From positions 34,305,095-34,369,094 of the forward strand of contig AP025056.1 in the NCBI GenBank assembly GCA_036186865.1: 64,000 bases of DNA. The letters are read 5' to 3'. The DNA is from Eustoma russellianum (lineage: Eukaryota > Streptophyta > Magnoliopsida > Gentianales > Gentianaceae). Position 1 is the first letter of the stretch, and every line of letters starts with the position of its first letter. The translations under genes and the position numbers were made by a program. Positions 10,521-22,560 of this stretch are shown here, piece after piece. The notes below the pieces were generated by a model. That model made no database searches and was not told where the DNA came from. It saw only the letters and a list, made by a program, of their open reading frames with translations.

Positions 10521-11570
10521 CTCTGACATCCAATCACAGCCAAACTTACATGTATCTTCAACCCCTGATGCTTTATTTCCAATTATTTCTCATCCTTAGC
10601 AAGTCTTAGCCCAGGTGCCTGCTTCTGCTACCACCAGTTCCCCATTATCAAAAACCTTAGTACCAGAAGCCTCATTCAGCCTTGAGTCACCTCCCATATC
10701 TCATAACTCTCATATGCATCAGTCTATTGATTCTCCTACAGACACTTTGGAAAAACATCCTTCTTTCTCTTTTGAGTCTCAAGCTGGCAAATCATATCCT
10801 CAGGGTACCTTGGAAATTGTTCTTCCTCTACAAACTCCCTCTCATCCTTCTAGACACAGACAGCCACCAAAATACTTGAATAATTATTACTGTAATCTTT
10901 TACATTCAGTTCCTTTTTTATCATCTTTACATTGTTCCACTTCACACCCTATAGAAACATACATGTCATTTGATGCATTAGCTCCTAATCATAGAACATA
11001 TGCTCTTAGTATCAGTTTGCAACAGGAACCTTCATCTTACCAACAGGCTACCATGTCAAGTCACTGGCTAGAGGCTATGCAACAAGAGTTAGCATCTCTT
11101 GAAGCCAACCATAATTGGTCTTTGCTTCTTTTGCCTCCTGGAAAGACTCCAATAGGCTGTAAGTGGGTCTACAAAATTAATCATAAGTCAGATGGCACCA
11201 TTGAGAGGTATAAGTGAAGGCTTGTTGCAAAAGGTTACACTCAGCAGCCCGGGATTGACTACACTGAAACATTTTCTCCTGTTGCAAAATTGACCACTGT
11301 TAGACTTCTCTTAGCAGTAGCTGCTGTCAAGCAATGGCATGTTCATCAACTAGATGTCAGAAGTGCCTTCTTACATGGTGACCTTGATCAAGAGATTTAT
11401 ATGAATATTCCCGAAAGGTTTTCTCCTGTACCTTCCAATACTGTCTTTAGGCTACAGAAATCTATTTATGAACCAAATTGCATCAGACATTCAAGATCAA
11501 AGACTTGGGGCCTCTTAAATACTTCTTGGACTAGAAGTAGCTAGGTCCTAGGGTGGTTACAGTATGCCAA
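10521..11570 (+). pseudogene. Ty1/copia reverse transcriptase, catalytic centre deleted
   Basis: A Ser/Pro-rich linker (10615-10900) leads to the RT domain: HWLEAMQQELASLEANHNWSL, IGCKWVYKI, an in-frame TGA at 11215-11217, then RLVAKGYTQQPGIDYTETF, SPVAKLTTVR and HQLDVRSAFLHGDL. At about 11465 the text KSIY joins directly to the downstream block KIKDLGPLKYFL. The roughly 100 residues that should lie between, with the YVDD active site, are absent. This element could not have copied itself after that loss. Confidence 0.85.
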
Positions 11571-12350
11571 AGAAAATATGCCATGGAGCTTATAGATGAA
11601 GCTGGTTTCCTAGGTGTTGAGCCCGCTAGTACTCCTACGGAGCAACACCTTAAACTTTCACACATTGACTCTCGTCTGGTTGCTGATGTGTCGGGTATAG
11701 AAGGCTGGTTGGCAAACTGTTGTACTTCAGTATTACTAGACCTGATATTTCATATGTTGTACAACAACTTAGTCAATTTTTGGATACCCCAACTAAGATG
11801 CATGTACATGCCACACACATGCTTTTAAGATATATCAAAGGCATGGTTGGTCAAGGTGTACTGTTTCCTAGCCAAGGGGTCTGAAGTTAAAGGCCTTTGC
11901 TGATTCTGATTGGGGAGATTGTGTTGAAACGAGAAAGTCTACTACAGGCTATGGCATGTTTGTTGGAGATGCCTTGATATCTTGGAAGGCAAAGAAGCAA
12001 ACCATTGTCTCTAGGTCATCATCTGAAGCGGAATGTAGGGCCCTAGCCTCAACCACATAGGAGATCCAATGGATACTATATTTGATGAAGACCTAAAGAT
12101 CACTCAGGATGAGCCAGTTGAGCTTTTTTGTGACTACAAAAGCGCAGTTTACATAGTGAAAAAAAAAAACATGTTTTCCATGAAAAAACAAAGCATATAG
12201 AAATAGATTGTCACATTGTAAGGGAAAAGTACATAGAAGAAGTGGTGAAACCTATGGAGGACAGAGTATTAATTAGCTGATCTTTTGACTAAGGCTCTTG
12301 ACTCAAAAAGGTTACACAATCTGACCTCTGCATTAAGGTGCATAATATAT
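11571..12350 (+). pseudogene. Ty1/copia RT end and RNase H
   Basis: After a frame change, CQRKYAMELIDEAGFLG and PASTPTEQHLKLS form the end of RT. RNase H, which removes the RNA template, follows in other frames: FADSDWGDCVETRKSTTGY, SWKAKKQTIVSRSSSEAEC (the S-E-A-E acidic signature), and a TAG at about 12058. The remaining sequence to 12350 shows the usual ADLLTK-like end in broken form. Confidence 0.75.
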
Positions 12351-12366
12351 TTCAGAAGTCAGGTTT

Positions 12367-12375
12367 GAGAGGGGG
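12367..12375 (+). other. Polypurine tract of the first copia element
   Basis: GAGAGGGGG lies immediately before the 3' LTR and would prime plus-strand DNA synthesis. Confidence 0.75.
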
Positions 12376-12376
12376 T

Positions 12377-12935
12377 TGAAGATTCAGCAGAGAATGCAGT
12401 AAAGCGCCCAGACGCTGGTGCAAGAGCAGCAGGGCACTTAAATGCCAGTTCAGTAACAAAGACGTCTGGTATAAATCATGTGTAGGATCATAAGGGTACA
12501 AGAGGCAAAGTTCAGGTGCAACAATCCGTACACACAATTGATGGTGCAAGAGATCATTTTCAGCTAAAAAGGCATGATGCCACGTTGGATGAATCAACGG
12601 TTACATAGTAGTTAAATGGCTACCTAGTAGAGTAGCTCGGTTTTATTAGATCACGTGTGTAATTCAATTTTAGGAGGTTCTATTGTTGTATTATATATAT
12701 AAAAAGATGTAGGAGACGGTTATTCATTCAATTATAAATTTGTTTTAGCAAGTTCTTGTTCCTTCTTCTTCCTGTTCTTGGCGCATGACTTTGGTGCCAA
12801 CTGCGCATTTTAAATTTCTATTTCTCTTCTTCTTCAAAGTTTCGATTGCTGTGTCTGGAATTCAATGCAGCTATGCTTCTATGTTGCTTATTCAATTTGA
12901 GTTGAGATTGTCGTTGTAAATTGAAGGTTTTATCA
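12377..12935 (+). repeat. 3' LTR of the first copia element
   Basis: It begins TGAAGATTCAG after the polypurine tract and ends TTTTATCA, giving TG...CA ends and a length of 559 bp. From 12461 on it aligns with 7604-8072. The two LTRs differ at many positions, including small indels, consistent with an old insertion. Confidence 0.8.
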
Positions 12936-14570
12936 CATGGCCCTGCCCTATCATTATTTGATATATACAAGAATTATATATATTTTAGTTTGTTAACGAG
13001 TGTTCTTAGTGTTCTTAATTTGAACTGAATTGAAGTGTTTATTTAATTTTCTATGTTGTGTAATATGCAAGTAAAGACCACGTTAGTCTTATAGGAGGTG
13101 AAGGTAAGAGTGAAAAGATGAACGACTCTGCGACTGTTATGATAATCTATGTCTTGTAGTCACCAAATGCGGTCCTTTTCCCATCATAGTGATCTCAGCT
13201 TTGATTTGGCGAGCATGTGTGGTGATAAGAAAACAGTTTATATGTTTATGGACCATTTTGAAAATAAAGAAAAATGACAGAAGCCGTCACCTAACATGTT
13301 GAAGATATGTTAGGTTATCAAAATGATCATTTTTAATTGCAAGTCTAATGGTCTATTTTTTAAACATTGGCTCCATTTTATTAATTAGAAATGTGTTGAT
13401 GGGCTCGCGAGATCTTTTATACGTGGGTTGGAGGTGTCAGGCACCCCACAGCGCATAACGCTTAGCGCCAGAATTCACCAACTAAATAATATTTTAATTT
13501 TTGTATTGGATTTCTTTGTGTTATTTGTTATAAACAAATCAAACATATATCTTTTACACAAATTCAGATATAATGATGAAGTTTAATTTATTTACAAATG
13601 GTAAATAAAAAAAATACGAGATAAAGAAAACAAAAGGGTGAATTCATACACATAACAAAGGAATTCTATCAATGAATATATACATGTCCAATTTTAGAAT
13701 AAATAACTTACGACCAGTTCTATGTTATTTGTACTTAATTGACCCTTTATAACAAACATGTATCAAATGCTTGCTGCCAGCAAAAAAGAAAAAAATTAAA
13801 ACAAAAATTAAACAAGTGACCAAACGTACATGCCAATCACATATATATATATGCACATAAACGTGTAATTCCGACGAAAACATGGATTCCACATAGATTA
13901 TCATAACAGTCACATGCCTAATTTTACATTGATGCTCAGTTGTATTTCAAGCAAGATAGAGGGTGCCAATTTCGAGTAATACCAAAAGCAAAATCTGGGT
14001 GGTGGTTTTTCTATGAAAAGAAACACCATTCAAGAGTTTAGATGATAATTTGGGGGACCTGAGCAATGAAGACTAAGAATTGAATCCAATACAAACCAGC
14101 TGACAAGTGAAAAGGTTTGTGAGGAAAGACAACTATGATCTTTCCACGTCAATATACAATCTTTCAGTAAATAATTCAAGAAACACAGAGCACCCATTAC
14201 ACACAAAACAAATAAGTACATAATGGTATTCATAATGGTCACTGGGGTTACTTCTTATAAAACAACTGATACTCACCAGTACACATCAGCTAGACGAGCG
14301 CATGTCGCGCAAGGTTATACTCATACGTAAGTAATACGATTATACTTATGCACACATTATTCTATCTGGTTTTAATTTACAATAGAAATGGCTCTTAGGA
14401 CCATAACCAAGGCTCATTCGACAAGCAGAAACGGAGAACCAAAAATCTAGAAATACAAGAGTCCATGACAAACTTTATTCAATAGGTATTGAACTCATGG
14501 TCTGATATTTCCATTCAGTTGTCTTTGTTTTTCTTGAAGGGAGCAGTGTTGGTCACTTTAGTGGAAGATG
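12936..14570. other. Unassigned 1.6 kb stretch without a gene
   Basis: AT-rich sequence with only short, motif-free open frames (for example 13725-13913 and 14030-14242 on the minus strand). I see no LTR ends, PBS, LINE tail or tRNA cloverleaf. It may be host intergenic DNA or old, unrecognisable element sequence. Confidence 0.5.
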
Positions 14571-15003
14571 TGTTGGGAATAACTGCTCGGTTCTAAACGT
14601 AATAAAATCGTGGATAGTAATTTACTACTCACTAGAATCGTCGAGTATGACAGCGAGATATATAGCATTAAAAATGAGGTGAACCGATTCGGTGATGTCC
14701 AGAAAAGATCACAATGACCTCCTAGGCAGTATTATCATTCCACGTAAAATCTCAGGTTTAGCCGGAGAGGTCACATACGGTCCCTCTTAAAATCCGACTT
14801 CCTTAGACAGAAATTATGTGCATAGTATTTTTATCACAATTCACCGTAAATGCCACATAAAATAGAGACACCGAGATTTACATGAAAACTCTCTCTCTCT
14901 GAGGAGGAAAAAAACAACGGGCGGTGAGAACAACTTTCATTATTCGAAATAATGTGAATACAAGAGTCAACTCAAATTTATTCGATCTTTCCTTGTTCTA
15001 ACA
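14571..15003. repeat. LTR-like fragment (TGTTGGGAATAA...TTCTAACA)
   Basis: A 433-bp piece starting TGTTGG and ending TAACA, with inverted ends as in an LTR. It has a text block (CCGAGATTTACATGAAAACT, then GGAGGAAAAAAACAACGGG) of a kind I associate with plant copia LTRs. The flanking five bases (AGATG and AAGTC) do not match, so I cannot prove a solo LTR. Confidence 0.4.
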
Positions 15004-15009
15004 AAGTCC

Positions 15010-16050
15010 TCCACAAGACGACGTGTTTGATTGACAAGAACGGTTTACACCACCCTTGGCCGTATGCTTCTTGATTTGAAATGAGCAAGATCCTCCAACC
15101 TTATAGCTTGTTCGTGATCCAAGAACGATTTCTCACTCTTGGGACGTGTCTTCAAGTTTGAAATATTCGATTATCCCACAATGTTTGCCAAGATGTTGAT
15201 ATAGAATCATACTTTGATCAAAGATCAAAAAAAGTTTCCTAAACAACCTTGGCCAAAAATGTGAAGAAATTTTATTCAACTCTTCCTGTCAAAAAAAGTG
15301 TGTTACAATGCTTATATAGAAGATAAAACCTAGAAAACCTAAACTAGCTAGGAAACTTAAAAAATCATGCTTAAACTATGAGTCTACAATTTACACCGAC
15401 TTTGTGACGTATTTTTTGACCCTTCTAAATGCTTATTATGATGACGTGTTCTTCTTAACATTTGTAGCCATAGATGCTAGTATTCCAACCCAATTTGAAT
15501 CATGTTAATCCGTGGCCTGTAGCTCGAGGTATGGTCGAATAACTATCAACTGGTCAAACTATACATAGGACTCTTGCTCCAACTAGGATTCTTGGACCTG
15601 TCTGATTTTGAACGTGGATTATTCTCATTCTAGAAGCCGAATTTGCCAATGATGTCTTCTTGAGAGTTTAGATAAGGATGTAAAATATCCATATCATTTA
15701 GAATCACATCAATACAATATCAGATGAGAGCGGTGTCGTCAAATAACCACCCAAGGGTCATCCTTATGAAATCCTTATAGAGACCCTTGTTTCCAAAATT
15801 AGAAAGTGCAACTCCTAAAACTTTTATACACAATTTAACAATTTAAACTTTTACACATAATTTAACACTTCAAAAAATTCTAAAATGACTTCAAAACATA
15901 ATAAACAAATTGTACAACATTTACAAGCCAAATAAACAGGCAATAAGTTCATGCAAGACCTTTTTATAAAACAAACAATACAAGAACATGTCTAGACGTT
16001 AAGTCCAGTCCATCCTCTATCCCATGCAAATCCTCATCATGTGTTTTGGA
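15010..16050 (-). repeat. 3' LTR of the minimal gypsy element
   Basis: Aligns with 16289-17310 along about 1 kb with scattered substitutions and small indels (for example about 14 extra bases near 15568). The outer end is vague: the first 25 bases of the partner LTR have no clear match here, and a different LTR-like fragment abuts at 15003. Confidence 0.7.
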
Positions 16051-16288
16051 ACCTTGGACCTCATTATTTCCTCCTTGTTTTAAAAGGATTTGTCCTCGAA
16101 TCACATTATGAACTAAAGGAACTATTGCGAATATGTGTGAATAAGGTTTGCGGACAGAAATTTTTGGCCAGTTTTGTTGTGTGCGGTAGATTTTTTCTTT
16201 TTTTTATGGATGACGTAAGGTGTGTAAAAATAGGTTTATGTACAAAAACAAGAATTAGAACAAAGAGCCTAAGCTCTAATACCAAAAT

Positions 16289-17310
16289 TGATGCGTGTTT
16301 GATGACGCGAAGATGCCGTGTTCGGTTGACAATAACCTTTACACTACCCTTGACCATGTGCTTTTGGAATGAGCAAGATCCTCCAAACTTGCAGCTTGTT
16401 CGTGATCCAAGAACGATTTCTCATCCTTGGGACGTGTCTTCAAGTTCAAAAGATTCGATTCCCCCACAACATTTGCTCAAGACGTTGATATAGAATTTAA
16501 CTTTGATCAAAGATCAAAAAAACACAAGGAAACTCATTGCTAGACAGCCTTGGCTTAAAATATAAAGTAATTTTATCCAACTCTTCCTTTCAAAAAACGT
16601 GTTACAATGGTTATATAGAAGACAAAACCTAGAAAACCTAAACTAGCTAGGAAACTATAAAAATCTTACTTAAACTATGACTCTATAATTCGCACCGATT
16701 TTGTTATGCTTTTTTGACCCTTCTAGAAGCTTATTATGTTGACGTGCTCTTCTTAACATTCATAGCCACAACGGTAACGTTCCAACCCAATTTGAATCAT
16801 GTTAATCCATGGTCTGTAGCTCGAGATATGGTCAAATAATTGTCAACTGGTCAAACTGCTACTCCAACTAGGATTCTTGGACATGTCTAATTGTGAACAA
16901 GTATTATGCTCATTCTAGAAGCCGAATTTGCCAATGATGTCTTCTTGAGAGTTGTAGATAAGGATGTAAGATATCCATATCATTTAGAATCACCTCAATA
17001 CAACATTATATGAGAGCGATATCAGCAAATAACCATCCAAGGGTCATTCTTATGAAATCCTTCCATAAACCCTTGTTTCCAAAATTGGAAGTTCAACTCC
17101 TAAAATTTTTACACACAATATAACACTTCAAAAACATTCTAAAATGACTTCGAAACATAATACACAAATTGTACAATATTTACAAGCCAAATAAATAGGC
17201 AATAAGGTCATGCAAGACCTTTTTATAAAACAAACAACACAAGAACATGTCTAGGCGTTAAGTCCAGTCCACCCTCCATCCTATGCAAATCCTCATCATG
17301 TGTTTTAGCA
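16289..17310 (-). repeat. 5' LTR of the minimal gypsy element
   Basis: On the plus strand it runs TGATGCGTG to TTTTAGCA, so TG...CA ends on both strands. It sits four bases from the PBS at 16273-16284 and five bases from the start of the LTR of element A at 17316. Confidence 0.75.
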
Positions 17311-18429
17311 CCTTGTGTTACACCCTGACTTCCCTAATGTATGTAACTTAGTAAACCATTATAACGTGTTAGGTATTACATGTATGGTATCTAGTATACT
17401 TGAAATAAATAAAGTTTGCCCTAACTAACAAATAAATTATGTAAAATAACTAAATTGAATTAAAAATAGGACACAAACTTTATACTACATTTAAATAAAA
17501 GAAAAAAAGGAAAGTTAGGACATGGAAAATGAGGTGGACAAATTTTGTCCTATTCTACCCATCCAAGCACCCCCTTGGCAGCCCACTACCATGCAAGGGT
17601 GGAAGATTATTTTATTTTTCTCCTCCCACTATCATTAGTCCTCTTACAACATTTTAGGAACTTAACAAGTGTATAACCCCTAACCATTTTCTTCCAAAAA
17701 CTCTTAAGCATGTCATAAGTTATTCCACTTACAACACATCATCATTTTCTTCTTTTCCCCATTTTTGGCCGCCATCTAAGACAAGAAAAGGAAGAAATCT
17801 TCTTACAATATTCCACCCTCAACCAACTATATTACATGCATTCTCTACCTTGTCATTTTCTTGCAACCTTTCAAGATACAATCATTTCATGCTTACATCC
17901 TCACATAACCATATTTGAATGCAAAGAATAGGAAGTAGTTTGCCGTACAACACTCCATCTCCAAGCCAACCAAATTACATGCAACACTTATACATATCAC
18001 ATCTCTTTTCCTTCTTCTCCTATAAACTTCATGATGGAAATTCTTCCACCATTTCCATACCTCGAAATTCGGCCAAGACATAAGAAAGAAAAGCAAGGAA
18101 GTTTTTCTTAAAACACCTCATTTCCAACCAATACTTTTCATGCAACCTTTCCCCATCATATCTCTTCTTCTCCTTTCCATAAAACTCATAACGATATTCC
18201 TTGCATTGTCCATTAAATTTCGGCCATAAGCAATCTAATAGGAAAACACTTCACTTTTCTTCCAATATCTCTTTCATTTCACCCTCATTCTACTTCAAGA
18301 ACACTCCTTCTTCCTAAGAAAAACAAAATCAAAGTCTTCAATCCCCAACTACTCAAAAACCCTGGCCTTCATCAAGGGAGAAAGAGGAAAAATTTCTCTA
18401 AGCCCAAGTGAAGAAAAGGATATTCAAGC

Positions 18430-18790
18430 TTAGAAAATCTTCAACCAACATCTAAGGTAGGATTCTACAACCCTCCATTCTAGTAATTTCTTCTTCCTTT
18501 ATCATTCTAAATTTCTCAACATCCTCTTCTATCCCACCCCGAGGCCGAGAGTTACCACCATAAGGAGGAAAGAAGCTTCTAGGTTGAAGAAGGAAGAAAG
18601 CTTCAAGAACCTTCAAAGGTAAGATCTTCATTAAAAGTTGATGTTAGAAACTTCTAAGTATCCTTGTTTCAAGATGTTTAAATCATCTTCATTTTTGAGC
18701 CTTTAGGCCGTGTACACCCAAGAAGGAGGGAGAAGAAACATTTTCCATTTTAAGGTTTAAATCCAAAGATAAGGCAAGTACTCCACCAAG
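18430..18790 (+). repeat. Tandem ~160-bp modules ending in splice-donor-like sites (LTR A)
   Basis: Three modules each end in a donor-like sequence: TCTAAG/GTAGGA (GT at 18457-18458), TTCAAAG/GTAAGA (18619-18620) and AAG/GCAAGT (18774-18775). The spacing is 162 and 155 bp. Each module has a GGCCG motif, a purine-rich AAGGAAG/AAGAAG stretch, then the donor. The same arrangement on the sense strand of the B and C LTRs shows spacings of 162 and 157 bp. Confidence 0.6.
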
Positions 18791-19951
18791 TTTCTTCATG
18801 CATGTTGAAAATCTAAGTATCTATGTTCAAATATAAACTTGGATCATTCATGAAATATGTTCAAAGAATTTTCTGGCATGAATATGCAAAAAGAGTGTTT
18901 GCATGCAAGATGCGTGGTGTCTTTTATGTGATTCATGAATATATGTAAGTATATAGCCAAGATGAAATAAAAAAGAGTCTTGCATGTGAATATGAAGATG
19001 AATGACAGTCCCACATGTAGTTGCATATATCATTTAATAGGAGAATACGCATGCATGTGACATTTCATAAAAAGTGTTGGATTTAGGCTTCATCTTATGA
19101 AAAGTGTGCTAAGAACCTTTCTTTGAAGCATGTTTTTATGTATTTTCACGATGATCATCACTTATGTGTTTCTTGATGATTTTTTGGTTTTCATGCATGT
19201 TGATGATCTTGATTTAGCATGTTTATGAGCCTCATATTCATCCCTACAATGCTTGGCCACAAAAGTTTGTTTCTTGATGACCATCATGCATATTTTATGC
19301 ATATATAAAATCGATTGGGGGTTGTTTTTAGCCACCCCTTGACCTTGATCATTTTCCTTCATGATGAAGTGTAATCTAGATGATCATGGTTCAAGAATGT
19401 ATGATTTCATGTTTCCATCACCTTATATATTTGCATGTACATTTCATCATAAACATCATCATGATCATGGTTCTTGATATCATCACCTTGATGAAAACTA
19501 ACATGCATGTGTTTAAATGATATGAAATTATAAATTTAATGCTTGTTCTTGAAGTGAAATGCATAAGTAAAATGGGTTGCATGTCATGTGCCATTACGCC
19601 ATGAAATTCATGTTCACGATCATAGCATGTTAAAATGCTAAGTGAGACAATTATGTTACATGTATGAAGAAGTGTTTAAGTGATAAATTTATGTGTTGCA
19701 TGAACCTAAGGCCATTTAGCCATGTGTATGTGTTTATGTACCAACAAAGTGTTCATTTATCTATATAGATTTATGTTCATGAAAGTATGTGTACTATGTA
19801 TTATTGGACTTGTTAGTGGATGATTTGACAACTATGTAGATTAAGAAAGTGAAACTAGATGTTGAAGTCTAAAAAGTGGTATGTTTTTGGGGATTTGGCT
19901 GAGGCACCTAAGAAGGGTAAGGATGGTAATTTCCTTAATTTTATGACATGG

Positions 19952-19952
<1 letters not shown>

Positions 19953-19986
<34 letters not shown>
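19953..19986. repeat. (TA)n microsatellite at the LINE insertion site
   Basis: About 16 TA repeats, directly before the left target duplication of the LINE. L1-type endonucleases nick T/A-rich targets, so the run may have been the target. Confidence 0.85.
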
Positions 19987-19989
<3 letters not shown>

Positions 19990-20114
19990 TGTTTGAATAT
20001 CTCTTAGAAAACAAATATGCCTCTCCTCTCCCTGCCCTCTTGTGTTTTGCCGCCGCCGGCTTCGTTGCTTTTCCGTTACTTACTTTCATCCTTGCTTCGT
20101 TTCTGCCATTCACC

Positions 20115-21446
20115 ATGCCATCTAATAATGCTCTCAACCCTAATCCGCCGCAACTGCCAATCTCGGATCAGCCGCCACCCACGATCCCACCACGTTCATA
20201 TGCTTCCTTATTTTCGCTTTCTGCGACCGCAATGGCATTCAAGCCTATACAGAAATATAAGGGTGATCCAATGATCACATTTACAAAGGAGGAGATACAC
20301 TCATTGGCAGCCCCATATAGATTCACATTAGTGGGAACATTCTGGTATGGGCGCCCTCCTCTTGCCACGATCCAATCGACCATCGATCGGGTGGGATTTG
20401 CCGGGGCAATCAAGGTTGGCTTGTTGGGCGCCACACATGTTTTGCTACACTTCGATCAAGAACAAGATTATTATCATTGTTTTTCACATCGGGGGTGGAT
20501 GATCTCTGGCAAACACATGCACGTCACCAAGTGGGCACTTGATTATGACCCTGCTATTGAAGCGACAATCGTTCCTATATGGGTTTCATTCCCTGGTCTT
20601 CCTGTTCATTTTCATCGAAAAGATGCGCTTTTTAACATTGCAAAAATGCTTGGCACGCCACTTAAACTTGATGCGGCAACAACATCGATAAATCGTCCCT
20701 CTGTGGCACGTATATGCGTTGAGTTGGACGTCTCAAAGGAATTGCCAAAACGTGTACATATACAGACCTCTACAAGAATTATAACCCAATCCGTGGAATA
20801 TGAGGATCTTCCATCATACTGTGCGGATTGTTACACATTAGGTCATATCACTGCAGATTGTGGTAAGCCATCCGCAGATGCCGTTGATCATGAGCAGCGG
20901 CTTTGTTGCTCTACAGTATTGGATAAGGAATAGAAGCCCACAAAACAATGAAAACGGCAATGTTGGACGCCAAAAAAGAATCCACCGCAGACTGTTTTGC
21001 ACGAGACTATGCCTTCAGCAAATCATGTTTCTTCGGTATCAAAAGATGCTATCTTTCCCATGCTTCCTCAGCAACCCCCATCACCTGATCTAGGGGTAAC
21101 AGAGGGGCTCACAGACGCTTAGGAATTATCACGTTTGTGAGGTATTGATGACTGCATGGTTGGGGATATTACAATGCATGCAGAATCCTCCACTCACTTG
21201 GATAATGAGATGAACCTGCCTTTAGCAGTGTATCGATCGAATGAGTAGGATAACGATCCTTATGCAGGTATCACTAATCTATTTGACGCTAAAAAATTAT
21301 CATCTAGTCCTCAAGGGGCCACAGTTGAGATTTCGTAACCCAATGAGGCACCTACAATACTACGTCGACCGCAGCGTCCATTTTCGCCTAGACTTACCAG
21401 GTTACGTGTAGCTCACCTCACTAACTTTTTTGATGCTTTATCTTAA
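20115..21446 (+). pseudogene. LINE ORF1 protein (DUF4283, CCHC knuckle)
   Basis: RNA-binding ORF1. I place the start at MPSNNALNPNPPQLP (20115); an in-frame ATG at 19989 lies outside the inserted LINE. Open to 20933, it carries the DUF4283 motifs (FTLVGTFWYGRPP, HVTKWALDYD, PIWVSFPGLP, FNIAKMLGTPLKLDAAT, ARICVELDV) and an intact zinc knuckle CADCYTLGHITADC. After a frameshift near 20900 the C-terminal part continues with stops at about 21118 and 21247 to RRPQRPFSPRLTRLRVAHL and ends FFDALS with TAA at 21444-21446. That stop overlaps the ORF2 start codon by one base. Confidence 0.85.
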
Positions 21447-22560
21447 TGAAGATACTTATATGGAATGTACGAGGTATAAAGACCTTCTTAATAGACTGCA
21501 TTCACTTGTCCGACGACATCAGTTACACATTTTAGTTGTGATAGAACCAAAGCTTCGTTCTTCTTCATTATTATCGTATCAACTGCAATTAGGTTTTTCA
21601 AAATCTTTGTCAGCGTGTAATGATCATATATGGTTTTTTGGAAGGAATCAATAGTGACACAAGAGGATATTCGGGCTGGGCAGCAGAATTTCTTTATTAA
21701 ATATCAATGGTTGGCAATAGGTGAGCATTTTTGGCTCATAGCGGTATATGCGCATCACACAATAATTGCACGTCATCCATTGTGGGCTGATCTGCAATCT
21801 TTTTATGCTTCGCTGAATAGCCCATGGTTGGTTGGTGGAGATTTTAACACATATCGCACACTAGAGGAACGTCGGGGACGATCTTCTCCCACTTTGAATT
21901 CATTGCAGTATTTTAATGATTGTGTTCAAATCTGCGACTTACAAGAAATATCCTTTCAAGGATCGCTGTTTGCTTGATGTGATGGTCATGGTTTGGGCCG
22001 TGTATGGCATTGACTAGACAGATTCTTGTGTTCTTCGACATTTTTTGATATGTTTTCAGTTGCTCAGGTTCAGCATCTTACAAGGGCAACTTCAGATCAC
22101 GCCCCTTTATTTTTGACATGTGATTCATCTACACAGCGGGGCACAGCAACTTTCAGGTATCTTGATGTTTGGGCTACGCATCTTGATTTTGATGATCTTG
22201 TTCAGAACACTTGGTCATCTTTCCCAATAGTAGGCGGCATATGGGGATTATTTGATAAGCTGCTACACTTAAGAAAAGAGTTACAACGATGGAAAAAAGG
22301 AGGTTTTTGGAAATATATTTGATGGGGTCGCATAGGCTGAGTTACACGCGTCTCGTTGTGAAAAGGACTTTGATTTAAACCCTAACAAAATTACGTGCAC
22401 AACGTATAATCATAGTGTAGCTCAGTTGCAACTTGCTCAGAAACGCGCATTCCTTTATTGGAAGCAGAAAGCAAATGTTAAATAGCTCAAATAAGGGGAT
22501 GCAAACACATCGTTTTATCATAACACAGTAAAGGAAAAACGACGAAAACAAGCCATTATG
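21446..22560 (+). pseudogene. LINE ORF2 part 1: endonuclease
   Basis: An apurinic-type endonuclease that nicks target DNA for target-primed reverse transcription. ATG at 21446 opens MKILIWNVRGI, the normal first strand of plant L1 endonucleases, then the frame slips. Later blocks are ILVVIEPK, WLAIGEHFWLIAVYAHH, the Asp/Asn motif LVGGDFNTYRTLEER, and the terminal SDH block RATSDHAPLFL. Stops at 21652, 21975 and 22321 and several frame changes separate them. The catalytic motifs themselves survive. Confidence 0.85.

Larger units (their letters stand above)
7604..12935 (+). mobile_element. Decayed Ty1/copia retrotransposon
   Basis: A copia order is preserved: LTR, PBS, gag, protease, integrase, RT, RNase H, PPT, LTR. 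Every domain is interrupted by stops or frame changes, and the catalytic centre of RT is deleted. The gag (Retrotran_gag_3 type) and DSGATHH protease point to a single-copy-type plant copia lineage such as RE1-like elements. No target duplication could be assigned because the 5' LTR end is damaged. Confidence 0.85.
15010..17310 (-). mobile_element. Ty3/gypsy deletion derivative: two LTRs around a 238-bp interior
   Basis: 15010-16050 and 16289-17310 are the same sequence in direct orientation. Read on the minus strand, the interior holds only the start and the end of a normal element: a PBS-like TGGTATTAGAGC (16273-16284) next to the right LTR, then the last codons of a gypsy pol (DSRTNPF near 16100), then a purine tract (GGAGGAAATAATGAGG, near 16060-16078) next to the left LTR. 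Gag and nearly all of pol are gone. It resembles LARD/TRIM-like elements with signals only. Confidence 0.75.
17316..19996 (+). repeat. LTR of chromovirus A, first part
   Basis: Begins TGTTACACCCTGAC, which matches the sense-strand start of the B LTR (TGTTACACCCCGAC at 50739 on the minus strand). The LINE at 19997 interrupts it. Without the LINE, the LTR is about 4.0 kb, close to the 3.6 kb of B. It contains the tandem splice-donor-like modules at 18430-18790 and, near its interrupted end, a (TA)n run at 19953-19986. The small open frames inside have no family motif. Confidence 0.8.

Noticed and set aside
12936..14570. Possible host gene
   Set aside because: No exon-like open frame, no recognisable protein motif, no tRNA or rRNA signature.
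14571..15003. A complete solo LTR
   Set aside because: The ends look right but the flanking bases (AGATG, AAGTC) do not form a duplication; kept only as an LTR-like fragment.
16041..16493. 150-codon open frame
   Set aside because: Runs across an LTR end, the antisense PBS and into the other LTR of a minus-strand element.
19989..20114. In-frame N-terminal extension of LINE ORF1 with a hydrophobic stretch, possibly a signal peptide
   Set aside because: The ATG at 19989 lies in the target duplication outside the LINE; the family start is better placed at 20115.
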